Assembly: GCA_029959285.1 (NCBI GenBank)
Contig: JASCOE010000005.1
Coordinates: forward strand, 1-64,000
DNA length: 64,000 bases
Direction of reading: 5' to 3'
Source: Flavobacteriaceae bacterium PS02337
Lineage (GTDB): Bacteria; Bacteroidota; Bacteroidia; Flavobacteriales; Flavobacteriaceae
Shown: piece by piece, positions 1-8,958 of the stretch
How the letters are laid out: each line of letters starts with the position of its first letter
Position numbering within the stretch: position 1 is the stretch's first letter
Made by a program: the position numbers and the translations under genes
Notes under the pieces: generated by a model
The model's input: only the letters and a program-made list of their open reading frames with translations
Databases searched by the model: none
Told to the model about the DNA's origin: nothing

Positions 1-59
1 TCGTAACTTAATCGTACTGCTGATGATTTAAACTCAGCACTGTAAACTCGTTTTTTCAT
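1..59 (-). CDS. IS3-family transposase OrfA, N-terminal fragment
   Basis: The minus strand reads ATG at 59 and gives MKKRVYSAEFKSSAVRLSY before leaving the window. The pattern of a basic N-terminus, then Y-S-x-E-F-K and a V-R-L run, is typical of the start of the HTH_Tnp_1 domain in OrfA of IS3-family elements, which binds the terminal repeats. Only 19 complete codons are visible, so OrfB and the frameshift site cannot be seen. The gene lies inside the insertion that interrupts the AsmA-like gene. Confidence 0.7.
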   Translation of the reverse strand, partial: MKKRVYSAEFKSSAVRLSY

Positions 60-109
60 AATTCTAAGATATTTATTTTTATTTAAACAGTCTTAAAATT
101 TATGTCCCA
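1..109 (-). mobile_element. IS3-family-like insertion sequence, one end only
   Basis: Read on the minus strand, an AsmA-like reading frame breaks off at about position 110. It is followed by TGGGACATAAATTTTAAGAC, which starts with TG as IS3-family terminal repeats do. About 50 nt inside the end, an ORF starts at 59 and resembles IS3 OrfA. The other end lies left of the window, so the target duplication and the second inverted repeat cannot be checked. The assignment rests on the orfA N-terminus and the end structure; the boundary is inferred to within a few bases. Confidence 0.75.
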
Positions 110-1324
110 GTAAATGTAGCAACTCCAAATTGTGGCTTGCGCAATTCTGAGCGGAATATTTGCATAATCTCCTTTAAAATTCTTTAAAACAATCGCAGAA
201 TTTGGATCGTTGAATCCGTTTTGGGGTTTGAAATTATTCGTAAAAATTCCTTTAAAAGAACAATTCGTAAACAAACCATCAGGAATCGTCAATTCGTTAT
301 TTCGAATATCGGCCTGAACCACAATTTTCGGATCGCCTTCTGCATTCAAATCACCTCTAATGTCACAATTTACCTTAATCGGTTTTTTTAAATCAAATTG
401 ATTCAATTTCGAACTAATATTTCCAGATAATAAATTAGACGCATTTCGCCATAAAATATCCGTTCCGATATTGATTCCGAACAACGAATTGTTTTTTCCG
501 ATATTAAAGAAAGCTGCAATATCAAAATCATCAGAACCAATTTTAAGTTTCTGTGTTTTAATATCTATTTTTTGAGAAGCTTCGGCATACGAAATATCAA
601 AATTGCCTTCGAGCATTTTTTCTTTGGCAAAACTTCCGTGAACGGTATTAAATGCCAAACTATTTATTTTGGTTTTCAAATATAAATTCGTCTGCCAATT
701 TTCATCGTCATAATCGACTTTCGAATCTAAATTGGAAACATCAAAATCAAACAACTTGTGACCCAAATGATTGTCAATAATCACGTGAACATTGTTGAGG
801 TTTACTTCATCAATTGTCGTTTCAGGTTTTTCTGTATTGGTTTCGGGTTTTTTCTTTTTAGGTTTGAAAATATTGACGTTCGAATAACCGTTTTCGGCTT
901 TATAAATATAAATTTCGGCGTCGTTTATTAAGATTTTATGAATGTTGATTTCCTTCTGCAATAAACTCCAAATGTTTAAACGCGCTTCGATTTCTTTGGC
1001 TTTCAATAAAGTATGTTTATGAACTTGCCATTGATTGTCTTTTATTTCTACTTCTTTTAAAGCTAAAGTAAAATTCGGAAAACCAGTTAGAAACTTATAA
1101 TGAAAATCGGTAATATGAAATTTCCCATTAATATTTTCATTGATTTTATGATTGACTTTCGCAATAATTTCCGCTTTATTTTGATTGAAATAAATCGACA
1201 ACGCTCCGCAGGCAATCAAAAGTATTCCGATTAATCCCAAAACAAAAAAGCCAAAACGTTTGGCGTACTTTTTAAAAGAATCCGACTGAAGAAAGGTTTT
1301 TATTTGAAGTAAAGTTTGCTGCAT
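83..1324 (-). pseudogene. AsmA-family protein interrupted by an IS element
   Basis: The ORF is 413 residues. A transmembrane helix at about residues 24-44 is followed by a large periplasmic region with the repeated beta-rich pattern of AsmA-like proteins, which in this phylum are usually around 800-1000 residues. AsmA/TamB-type proteins are inner-membrane anchored and linked to envelope lipid or outer-membrane homeostasis. The last eight codons (from W406) come from the insertion sequence end, so the native protein is cut after about residue 405. The rest of the gene should lie beyond the insertion, left of the window. The truncated product is probably non-functional, though the N-terminal half could still be made. 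Confidence 0.8.
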
Positions 1325-1488
1325 TTTAAATTAAATCTTTGGAATACTAAAGATACTACAAAAAAGATTAACATTTTATTGGGTTGGTTTTCAGTGGAAT
1401 AAGTTGTAATTTCAGCTAAAAGAAAACTCTTATACCGTTGATAATTAATGACAATACATTTATAATGAAAACTAATTTAGTAATGGTG

Positions 1489-1516
1489 TTTGATTTATTT
1501 TAAATTTTTAAATTTG
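1489..1516 (+). promoter_or_regulatory. Predicted Bacteroidota promoter of trxA
   Basis: TAAATTTG at 1509-1516 matches the TANNTTTG -7 consensus. TTTG at 1489-1492 is a possible -33 element with a 16-nt gap, a little shorter than usual. It lies 53 nt upstream of the thioredoxin start. Confidence 0.45.
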
Positions 1517-1568
1517 TACTGTAGTTTGAAAGTTAATATTTCAGACCTAATTTTAATCTTAATATATT

Positions 1569-1886
1569 ATGGCATTAGCAATAACAGATGCTACTTTTGA
1601 TGAAGTAGTTTTAAAATCAGATAAACCAGTAATGGTAGATTTTTGGGCAGCATGGTGTGGTCCTTGTAGAATGGTTGGTCCAATCATTGACCAATTGAGC
1701 GACGAGTACGCTGGTAAAGTAGTTGTTGGTAAAGTAGATGTAGATGCTAACCAAGAATTTGCTGCAAAATATGGTGTGCGTAACATACCAACCGTTTTGG
1801 TGTTTCAAAATGGTGAAGTAGTAGGAAAACAAGTAGGAGTAGCTCCGAAACAAGCCTACGCAGATAGCTTAGACGCTTTATTGTAA
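1569..1886 (+). CDS. trxA: Thioredoxin
   Basis: A 105-residue, single-domain cytoplasmic thioredoxin of the usual length. The active site W-C-G-P-C lies at residues 29-33 (Cys30 and Cys33), the buried Asp is D24 in VDFWA, and the cis-proline is P74 in NIPT. It reduces disulfides in client proteins and is itself recycled by thioredoxin reductase, which is not in this window. It stands alone, with its own likely promoter and a downstream terminator hairpin, so it is probably monocistronic. Nothing unusual is seen. Confidence 0.98.
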   Translation: MALAITDATFDEVVLKSDKPVMVDFWAAWCGPCRMVGPIIDQLSDEYAGKVVVGKVDVDANQEFAAKYGVRNIPTVLVFQNGEVVGKQVGVAPKQAYADSLDALL

Positions 1887-1906
1887 TCTTAGATTACGAT
1901 TTATAT

Positions 1907-1938
1907 AAAAAAGGTTTGGCGAAAGTCAAGCCTTTTTT
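1907..1938 (+). terminator. Rho-independent terminator after trxA
   Basis: The hairpin AAAAAAGGTTTG / CAAGCCTTTTTT contains one G-T wobble, begins about 20 nt after the trxA stop and ends in a T run. Confidence 0.8.
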
Positions 1939-1944
1939 ATTTGT

Positions 1945-2069
1945 TTTTTGCCACGAATTTCACAAATTGGCACTAATTTTTATCAATAAGAAAGGAGAAA
2001 CGAATCTATTAATTTCGCAAATTTAATTCGTGAAAATTCGTGAAATTCGTGAAATTCGTGGCAAACTTT
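1945..2069. repeat. Palindromic intergenic repeat, family A (GCCACGAATTTCAC)
   Basis: The left arm starts TTTTGCCACGAATTTCAC at about 1947. The right arm ends AATTCGTGGCAAA at 2065. The right arm contains three tandem copies of the 9-mer AATTCGTGA. It lies between the convergent ends of trxA and the histidine kinase. Other family A copies in the window are at 37339-37463, 56476-56541 and 59078-59153. Confidence 0.85.
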
Positions 2070-2074
2070 TTTAA

Positions 2075-4156
2075 TTATATATTAAAAATAATAGTAAATG
2101 TAGTTCCGACTTCTGGTGTTGAGCAAACTTCAATTTTACAATTAATTGCCGTTGCCAAATCACGAATTAAATGCAATCCTAAGCCAGATTTGATTCCGAT
2201 TACTTCTGAGTCATTGTACAAAGCTTTAAATTTTTCTTGTGTTCCGCCTGGGCCGTTATCTGTAATCGAAAGATAATTTTTCTGATTTTCCTGCCAAGCC
2301 TTCCAAACAATTTTGGCATTGGGAGTTTTGTCTAAAGCTTTTATCGCGTTTCCGGTAAGATTTCTAATAATGGTTTTGAGATAATTTTCGTCTGTTTCTA
2401 AAGTGATACTTTCTAGATTTTCAAAAACAATTTCGACATTTTCTATGTTTGAAAAATGTTTTTCTATTTCTTCGAATAAAACTTCAATTTCTATTTTTCT
2501 AAACTGAGGTTTAAAGTTTTCCATCTGACCTTTGCTCCAAAGCAGAATATCTTCCATCGAAGACAATAAATTTTCGGCTCCAGTTGTCACTTTATGCTGC
2601 ATTCTGATTGCCGTTTCTTCGTCAATCAATTCTGGATTTTCTTTTTGAAGATGCAGAAAATGAATCAGATTTGAAACTGGACTTCGTAAATCATGATTCA
2701 AAATACTGAAAAATCTCGCTTTAATTTTATTCGCTTCATCCAATTCTTGGTTTAAAGCCTGAAGTTTTAAATTGGTTTTTTTTCTGCTCTGACTTTGTTT
2801 CATCAATAATAATCCGATAATACAAACCAAGGCAATTCCACAAATTAAGAAAATGCGCTGAATTTTGGCATCTTCAATTTGAATGTTCTTGATGGTGTTT
2901 TCAGTCGAAAGATATTTGATTTTTTGTTGTTTGGTTTTGTTCTGATAACGAGCTTCAGCATTTGCAATACTTTGTTTGGCAGATTGCGTCATCATTTCAT
3001 CATTATTTTTGCTGTAGATTTCGTTATAATAATAGGCTTCTTTCCATTGTTCGAGCGCAGCATAACTTTGAGAAAGTTTTTTATTGATAATTACAAAAGA
3101 TTCTTTGTCATATTTTAAAGCCTTTTCAGATGCTTTTTTTAATACTTCGATTGCCTTTTTGTGTTCTCCTTTTTCATTTAAAACCTTTCCGTAAATGGTG
3201 TTGGCTTCCATTAAAATATCTGGATCATTCGATTTTTGGGCATACAAAACGGCTTTTTTTGCAAAAACATACGCTTGGTTTATCTTGCCTTCGTCTGCAA
3301 AATGCTCAGACATACTTCTATTCGCAAAACTCAGATTGATAAAAAGAGAATCTTTTTTGGTCGGATATGTATAGACTAAATTGTAATATTTACGAATACT
3401 GTCTTTTACCTTCAATACAACATAACTGTGCAGGTAATAATTGCATAAAAAAGCATTGACGTACGGAGACTTTTTTACGTACGGTTTGGCCTCGTTAAAA
3501 TATTCAATCGCCTTTTTAAACTGCTTCATTTTGGTGTAAGCGCTTCCAATTTGAAGATAAGATATTCCGATATTTTCTAAGTTGGCCTTGTCTTTTTTGA
3601 GTAATTTTTTATATGAAATTGCTTTTAATTGATAACCAATAAAAGTCTCATATTCAGCATTATTTTGATGGTATTCGGCCAAACTTCCGTTTAAAACGGC
3701 TTTGGTGTAATTGCTTTTTGTGGTGTCAACGACTTGCTTAATATATTTTGCCAATGATTTGCCTTTTGCCGTATCCTGAACGGAATAATAAACATAATTA
3801 AGGCGCATCAAAATAGTAGTTTCATTCTTTAGATGTTTGGCTTTTCGAGCAAATTTCCAAGCTTTTTCATAATTTTCTAAAGCCTTTTGATATTGATTAT
3901 TGCTGAATTCATAAGCCAATCCTTTTTGAATATAAAACCGGCTTAAGTACGCATTATGATTTTTAGAAATAGAAATTCCTTTTTCTGATGCCTTTATAAG
4001 TTTAGCATAATCTTCGGCATCTAAAAGCGTATTGGTATATTTCAGCCAGACTTTAAGTTTTTCGTCTACTGTTTTATAGCGTGCCAAATTAGGTTCTTGC
4101 TGTGCAAAAGCATTAAAACTTAAAAGCAATAACAACAAGAACTTTAGATTTCTCAT
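2075..4156 (-). CDS. TPR-domain sensor histidine kinase
   Basis: A 693-residue protein with a signal peptide (about 1-18), a long periplasmic region of TPR-like helical repeats (about 25-400), one transmembrane helix (about 434-452), a short coiled coil and a cytoplasmic kinase core. The H-box NHDLRSP places the phospho-acceptor at His488. The N-box is NLTGNAIKAL, and the glycine boxes are DNGPGG and SGLGL. It should autophosphorylate in response to an unknown envelope signal and pass the phosphate to the LytTR regulator encoded immediately upstream, whose stop codon overlaps its start by 4 bp (ATGA). The HisKA-type H-box differs from the His_kinase family most often paired with LytTR regulators. 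Confidence 0.93.
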   Translation of the reverse strand: MRNLKFLLLLLLSFNAFAQQEPNLARYKTVDEKLKVWLKYTNTLLDAEDYAKLIKASEKGISISKNHNAYLSRFYIQKGLAYEFSNNQYQKALENYEKAWKFARKAKHLKNETTILMRLNYVYYSVQDTAKGKSLAKYIKQVVDTTKSNYTKAVLNGSLAEYHQNNAEYETFIGYQLKAISYKKLLKKDKANLENIGISYLQIGSAYTKMKQFKKAIEYFNEAKPYVKKSPYVNAFLCNYYLHSYVVLKVKDSIRKYYNLVYTYPTKKDSLFINLSFANRSMSEHFADEGKINQAYVFAKKAVLYAQKSNDPDILMEANTIYGKVLNEKGEHKKAIEVLKKASEKALKYDKESFVIINKKLSQSYAALEQWKEAYYYNEIYSKNNDEMMTQSAKQSIANAEARYQNKTKQQKIKYLSTENTIKNIQIEDAKIQRIFLICGIALVCIIGLLLMKQSQSRKKTNLKLQALNQELDEANKIKARFFSILNHDLRSPVSNLIHFLHLQKENPELIDEETAIRMQHKVTTGAENLLSSMEDILLWSKGQMENFKPQFRKIEIEVLFEEIEKHFSNIENVEIVFENLESITLETDENYLKTIIRNLTGNAIKALDKTPNAKIVWKAWQENQKNYLSITDNGPGGTQEKFKALYNDSEVIGIKSGLGLHLIRDLATAINCKIEVCSTPEVGTTFTIIFNI

Positions 4157-4857
4157 GCAATTAGATTTAAGTTCTCTTTGTAACTTCTTCCAATCGGAAT
4201 TACGGCGTTATTATTCAAAATAATTTCAGTCGAATTGATTTTTTGAACATATTGTTTCTGCACGGCAAAACTTCTATGAATACGAATAAAAGACTGAAAA
4301 TGATCCTCTTTCAATAAATTTCCAATACTCGAAAGCACGCAATGCCTTTTTTTATCTGTAACAACCAAAGTGTAATCTTTTAAGGCTTCTAGATATAAAA
4401 TTTCGTGCAGTTTTACTTTTGTCTGTTCGTGTCCTTCTTTAATATAAATCGTGTCGCCGCCAATACTTGCTTCAAACAAAGAGGCTTTAAGTTTAATTTC
4501 CATAAATTCTTCGATGCGATTTATGGTTTGTGTAAAACGATCTAATTTTAAAGGCTTCACAATAAAATCTAAAGTTTCGATTTGAAAACTTTCTACCGCA
4601 TGTTCAGGATGTGCGGTTATAAAAACGCAAACAGGAATATCTAAAGCTTGTTTTCTAAATTCGATTCCGTTTAAACCTGGCATATCAATATCCAAAAACA
4701 AAATGTCGATTTTTTCTTTTTCTAAAAAAGGAACAGCATCTTCAGCCGATTCAAAAACGCCCAGAATATCTAAAACAGGAAATTTCTTGGCATAAGAAAC
4801 CGCCGTAAGTCTATCTATTTCGTCATCATCAATTATAATACAAGTGTATTTTTTCAT
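4153..4857 (-). CDS. LytTR-family response regulator
   Basis: A 234-residue regulator. The N-terminal receiver domain (about 4-120) has acidic residues D10-D12, the phospho-acceptor D56 in FLDIDMPG and a conserved Lys in VKPLK. The C-terminal LytTR DNA-binding domain (about 135-232) includes the typical FIRIHRSF stretch. It is the first gene of a two-gene operon with the TPR histidine kinase, overlapping it by 4 bp. LytTR proteins bind pairs of direct repeats about two helical turns apart, and such a pair lies in the upstream gap (4904-4931). Targets are unknown; the divergent lipoproteins at 5078-6253 are candidates by position only. Confidence 0.95.
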   Translation of the reverse strand: MKKYTCIIIDDDEIDRLTAVSYAKKFPVLDILGVFESAEDAVPFLEKEKIDILFLDIDMPGLNGIEFRKQALDIPVCVFITAHPEHAVESFQIETLDFIVKPLKLDRFTQTINRIEEFMEIKLKASLFEASIGGDTIYIKEGHEQTKVKLHEILYLEALKDYTLVVTDKKRHCVLSSIGNLLKEDHFQSFIRIHRSFAVQKQYVQKINSTEIILNNNAVIPIGRSYKENLNLIA

Positions 4858-4903
4858 CCAAAATTGATTTTTTCAAATATTAAAAAGCGTAAAATCTGTT
4901 GTC

Positions 4904-4931
4904 TGTCTATTTAAAATGCTGTTTGTCTATT
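4904..4931. promoter_or_regulatory. Direct repeat TGTCTATT, candidate LytTR binding site
   Basis: TGTCTATT occurs at 4904-4911 and again at 4924-4931, exactly 20 bp apart, in the divergent region between the LytTR regulator and a lipoprotein gene. The spacing suits two LytTR domains on one face of the helix. The assignment is inference from spacing and position. Confidence 0.35.
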
Positions 4932-5077
4932 AGCGATTTTTTGCCAGAATTTATTCCCACAACTTTGGCATGTAATTAAATCACAAGGAAAGAAACTGCC
5001 TTACTGATAGTTGCAAAAATAATGTTATTGAATTAAATAAGAACCATTTGACCAATTTTTTAAAGACTAGAATTATT

Positions 5078-5623
5078 ATGAAAACTTTTAAAGCCCTTTT
5101 TTCAATTTTTTTACTTGCAATTAGTACAATTTCATGCAGCGGAGATGACGGTGCTAATGGTGCAGACGGAACAAACGGAGTCGACGGTGCTGCGGGAGCG
5201 GCAGGAACTGCAAATGTTATTTACAGTGCTTGGATAACTGCGCCAGCAGCAGTTGCAGAAACTATCGACGGAACTTCGGGAGTGTCTACTACTATTAATG
5301 CGCCACAATTATCAACAGATATTCTAAGCAAAGGAACTATATTGGTGTATGTATCTTTTGGATCAGGAACTTACACGGTGCCTTATACTTCTACAGCTGG
5401 AGGATTTGCAAATACAATTACTGCGATTTCAACCGCACAAAAAATCAAATTATTTAGATTTAGACATGATGGAGCGGGAACAGTTGGTCTTCCAACATCA
5501 CTTAGCTGGAGATATATTTTGATTCCAGGTGGCGTGGCTGCGGCAACTTCAAAAACAGCAAAACTGGATTATTCTAAAATGAGTTACGAAGAAGTTTGTG
5601 CACGTTTTAATATTCAGCCATAA
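5078..5623 (+). CDS. Lipoprotein with short collagen-like Gly-X-Y tract
   Basis: 181 residues from the ATG at 5078. That start gives a clean lipoprotein signal (MKTFKALFSIFLLAIS) with lipobox ISC before SGDDG; an in-frame ATG at 5048 would bury it. Directly after the lipid-anchored Cys come about seven Gly-X-Y triplets (GADGTNGVDGAAG), then a roughly 130-residue beta-rich domain I do not recognise. It is probably anchored to the outer membrane. It precedes another lipoprotein gene by about 50 bp and diverges from the LytTR two-component operon. The function is unknown. Gly-X-Y tracts followed by a small globular domain are common in Bacteroidota surface lipoproteins. Confidence 0.8.
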   Translation: MKTFKALFSIFLLAISTISCSGDDGANGADGTNGVDGAAGAAGTANVIYSAWITAPAAVAETIDGTSGVSTTINAPQLSTDILSKGTILVYVSFGSGTYTVPYTSTAGGFANTITAISTAQKIKLFRFRHDGAGTVGLPTSLSWRYILIPGGVAAATSKTAKLDYSKMSYEEVCARFNIQP

Positions 5624-5674
5624 TTTTTAACATAACCAATTTCAACCAAACACGAACTATCAAAATTTTATATC

Positions 5675-6253
5675 ATGAAAAAGTTTAAAACCATTTTCGC
5701 CATTTTAGTAACTGCCATTTTAGCGATTTCGTGCAGCAGTGATAAAGAGGATAAAAAATCATATGCAACAGAAAATCCGTTAGCGGCTTATTATACAGCG
5801 ACAGGTTTCAGTACAGTAACCAATTTTATTAACGCTGGAGATTACGAATTCGGTTTGGTTTTTACGCCAACTGTAAAAGGTAGCATTAAAGCCATCACTT
5901 TAAAATTGCCAGCAACAAATCCTACTGTGCGCGTAACGATCTGGGACTACACAGCAAAATCTGTATTGCGTTCTGAATCTATAAATATTGCAACAGCTGA
6001 TGTTGAAGTGAAAAAAGAAATCAGTGAATTAGTTTTAGATAAAGATAAAAAATACATGATTACCATGAATTCTAATGATTGGTACAAAAAAAACAAAGCA
6101 GATTTAAGTAATGTGACTTACCCAATTATTGCAGGAAACATCACATTTAATGAATACAGATGGGTTTCTGGAACTGCACAAATTTTCCCGACAAACGTTT
6201 CGGCAAATTACAATGCAGGAGATCTAAGCTTTGATTTTCAACAAACAGAATAA
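5675..6253 (+). CDS. Lipoprotein, DUF4082-like
   Basis: 192 residues with a lipoprotein signal peptide and lipobox AISC followed by SSDKED, so it is likely lipidated and exported. The mature part starts ENPLAAYYTATGFS and has features of DUF4082: a stretch about changes to an extreme or 'FTP' strand, VTIWDY, and alternating beta strands. No catalytic motif is seen. It follows the collagen-like lipoprotein by 51 bp and is closed by a terminator hairpin, so the two may be cotranscribed. The domain assignment is tentative; lipoprotein status is secure. Confidence 0.75.
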   Translation: MKKFKTIFAILVTAILAISCSSDKEDKKSYATENPLAAYYTATGFSTVTNFINAGDYEFGLVFTPTVKGSIKAITLKLPATNPTVRVTIWDYTAKSVLRSESINIATADVEVKKEISELVLDKDKKYMITMNSNDWYKKNKADLSNVTYPIIAGNITFNEYRWVSGTAQIFPTNVSANYNAGDLSFDFQQTE

Positions 6254-6286
6254 TTCTTTTTTTGGATAGCTTTGAATTAGTAAAGG

Positions 6287-6316
6287 AAAAGGTTTGACAA
6301 TCGTCAAGCCTTTTTC
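6287..6316 (+). terminator. Rho-independent terminator after the lipoprotein pair
   Basis: The stem AAAAGGTTTGAC / GTCAAGCCTTTT contains one wobble pair and is followed by T residues, about 35 nt after the stop at 6253. Confidence 0.8.
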
Positions 6317-6388
6317 GTTTTCTGTCGAATGGAAAGTTTTAATGTCGTTGCTTTTTTTTATTTTTAACGAATCTTAACTTTCCTAATA

Positions 6389-8953
6389 ATGAAAATTTTC
6401 TACTGCTTTCTTCTTTCTTTTTTATTGATGAATACCAATTTTGCACAATTAAAAAAAGGAGAAAAATTATTTTTAGAAGAAGGTGTTTCAGAGCAATTGG
6501 CTCAATTTAGAAAACATCAAATTTCAAATGTGACTTACGGACTTTCATTTGAAATTCCGAATCAGAAAAGCGAAAATATCAATTCTCAACTGACTTTAGA
6601 GTTGACTTTGTCTGATTTGAGTTCGCCTTTATATTTAGATTTTAAAGAGAAATCTCAAAATATAAAATCAATTTCAGCAAACGGAAAAAACATTACAATT
6701 GTCCGCGAAAAAGGACATATTGTAATTCCTGTTGAAAATTTAATTTCTGGAAAAAATACCATTTCAATTTCATTCATCGCAGGAAATTTATCTTTAAACA
6801 GAAATGATGATTTTCTCTACACTTTATTAGTTCCAGATCGCGCAAGTACTTTGTTTCCGTGTTTTGATCAGCCAGATATAAAAGCGACTTATAAACTGAG
6901 TCTTTCAGTTCCAAAAGATTGGTCGGTTTTGGCTGCAGCCGATGTAAAAGAGAAAGTTGAAAAAGGCGATTTTACATCGTATACTTTTGGAGAATCGGAT
7001 AAAATGAGTACGTATTTGTTTTCGTTTGTAGCTGGAAAATTCAAAAGCGTAACAAAAAAACCAGGTTTAGAAATGACGTTTCTTTATCGTGAAAATGATA
7101 AAAAGAAAATAGAAAGCAGTACCGATACTATTTTCAATTTACATCAGCAATCTTTAGACTTTTTAGAAAAATATACCAATTATAAATTCCCGTTTCAGAA
7201 ATTAGATTTTGCTTCAATTCCTGTTTTTCAATATGGCGGAATGGAACATGTTGGTGCAATACAATACAGAGAATCGACTTTATTTTTGGACAACAGCGCA
7301 ACCGACAGCGAGAAATTGAACCGAGCAAAACTCATCGCGCACGAAACCTCACATATGTGGTTTGGCGATTTGGTTACGATGAAATGGTTTGATGATGTTT
7401 GGATGAAAGAGGTTTTTGCGAATTTTATGGCAGACAAAATCATGAATCCGATTTTTCCGAAAGTCAATCATAATTTACAGTTTTTTACGGCGCATTATGG
7501 TAGCGCTTACGCGGAAGATCGATCTTTAGGAACGCATCCAATAAGGCAACATTTGGCTAATTTAAAAGATGCAGGTTCGCTTTACGGAGCTATGATTTAT
7601 AATAAAGCGCCCATTATGATGCGTCAGTTAGAAGCTTCGATGGGAAAGGAAGCTTTTCAGAAAGGAATCCAAAAATACATTCAAAAATATGCCAACGACA
7701 ATGCCGATTGGAATAATCTCGTAGAAATTTTGGATGCCGAAACGCCTCTAGATATGAAGAAATGGAGTGAAGTTTGGGTAAACAAATCGGGAAGAGCGAT
7801 TTTTTCAGATAAAATCGAATATGATTCTAAAAACCGAATCAAAAAGTTTGAAATTGAGCAAAAAGCAGAAGATAAATCTAGCAATATTTGGCCTCAGATT
7901 TTTCAGATTGGTTTCGTTTATAAAGACAATGTAAAGGTTTTAAATGCAAATATTAAAGACAAAAATCTGATTTTAAGAGAAGCAGTCGGACTTGAAAAAC
8001 CGCTTACGGTTATTTACAATTATAACGGTTTTGGATACGGAGTTTTTCCGCTTGACGGGAATAATTTAAATTATATTGCTACATTAAAAGATGAGGTTGC
8101 ACGAGCTTCGGCGTACAGCAATCTTTACGAAAATACTTTGATTGGAAATATTTCGCCAGACAAAGCTTTTGATTGTTTTTTAAAGGGAATTCAGAGTGAA
8201 GAAAATGAATTGGTTTTGAGAATTGTTTCTAATAATTTGAATACGATTTATTGGAGATTCTTCACGGAAAAACAACAGAATAAAGTGCAGAAACAGCTTG
8301 TGGATATTCTGTACGAACGTTTGCAAGTTAATTTATCTTCAAATATTAAAAAGACATTATTCGGTTTATTTAGTTCGGTTGCGTATTCAGATTTGGGAAA
8401 AGTGAGTTTATATAAAGTTTGGAATAAAGAAATCTCGATTCCGAATTTGAAATTAAACGAAGACGATTACACCAATATGGCAATGAATCTGGCTATTTTT
8501 AAACATGAAAAAGCTGATGAAATTTTGGAGAAAACTAGAAATTCAATTTCAAATCCAGATAAAAAGAAACGATTTGAATTTCTGCTCCCATCTTTATCAA
8601 AAGACGAATCGGTTCGAAATGCTTTTATAGAATCACTAAAAGACGACGCGAATCGCGAAAAAGAATCGTGGGTTTCTGTTGGTTTGGCAAACGTAAATCA
8701 TCCGCTTCGTCAGGAAAGTGCACAAAAATATATTAGATTTTCATTAGATTTGGTAGACGAAATTCAGCGTACGGGAGATATTTTCTTTCCGAAAGACTGG
8801 CTTGATAATACTGTTGGGAACTATTCGTCGAAATATGCTTTTGATGAAGTGCAGCGATTCTTAAAAGAAAATCCTAATTTTAGTCCGATCTTGAAACGCA
8901 AATTATTTCAGTCGACAGATTTGCTTTATAAAGCACAAAATATTAAAAAATAA
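6389..8953 (+). CDS. M1 family aminopeptidase
   Basis: 854 residues with a cleavable signal peptide (about 1-19), so it is probably periplasmic or envelope-associated. The gluzincin zinc site is H318-E-T-S-H322 with the third ligand E341 exactly 18 residues after the second His. The substrate-recognition motif is GGMEH, in place of the common GAMEN. It should remove N-terminal residues from peptides. The C-terminal half is the helical domain expected for M1 enzymes. The DUF58 gene begins 5 bp after its stop, so the two probably share a transcript. Full length; nothing is broken. Confidence 0.95.
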   Translation: MKIFYCFLLSFLLMNTNFAQLKKGEKLFLEEGVSEQLAQFRKHQISNVTYGLSFEIPNQKSENINSQLTLELTLSDLSSPLYLDFKEKSQNIKSISANGKNITIVREKGHIVIPVENLISGKNTISISFIAGNLSLNRNDDFLYTLLVPDRASTLFPCFDQPDIKATYKLSLSVPKDWSVLAAADVKEKVEKGDFTSYTFGESDKMSTYLFSFVAGKFKSVTKKPGLEMTFLYRENDKKKIESSTDTIFNLHQQSLDFLEKYTNYKFPFQKLDFASIPVFQYGGMEHVGAIQYRESTLFLDNSATDSEKLNRAKLIAHETSHMWFGDLVTMKWFDDVWMKEVFANFMADKIMNPIFPKVNHNLQFFTAHYGSAYAEDRSLGTHPIRQHLANLKDAGSLYGAMIYNKAPIMMRQLEASMGKEAFQKGIQKYIQKYANDNADWNNLVEILDAETPLDMKKWSEVWVNKSGRAIFSDKIEYDSKNRIKKFEIEQKAEDKSSNIWPQIFQIGFVYKDNVKVLNANIKDKNLILREAVGLEKPLTVIYNYNGFGYGVFPLDGNNLNYIATLKDEVARASAYSNLYENTLIGNISPDKAFDCFLKGIQSEENELVLRIVSNNLNTIYWRFFTEKQQNKVQKQLVDILYERLQVNLSSNIKKTLFGLFSSVAYSDLGKVSLYKVWNKEISIPNLKLNEDDYTNMAMNLAIFKHEKADEILEKTRNSISNPDKKKRFEFLLPSLSKDESVRNAFIESLKDDANREKESWVSVGLANVNHPLRQESAQKYIRFSLDLVDEIQRTGDIFFPKDWLDNTVGNYSSKYAFDEVQRFLKENPNFSPILKRKLFQSTDLLYKAQNIKK

Positions 8954-8958
8954 ACCGA

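Noticed and set aside
83-130. Sequencing frameshift at the end of the AsmA-like ORF
   Set aside because: The sequence beyond the break contains an IS-like end and an OrfA start, which explains the break better.
2020-2062. Tandem AATTCGTGA units as a CRISPR array
   Set aside because: There are no spacers and no cas genes; the units are part of a palindrome arm.
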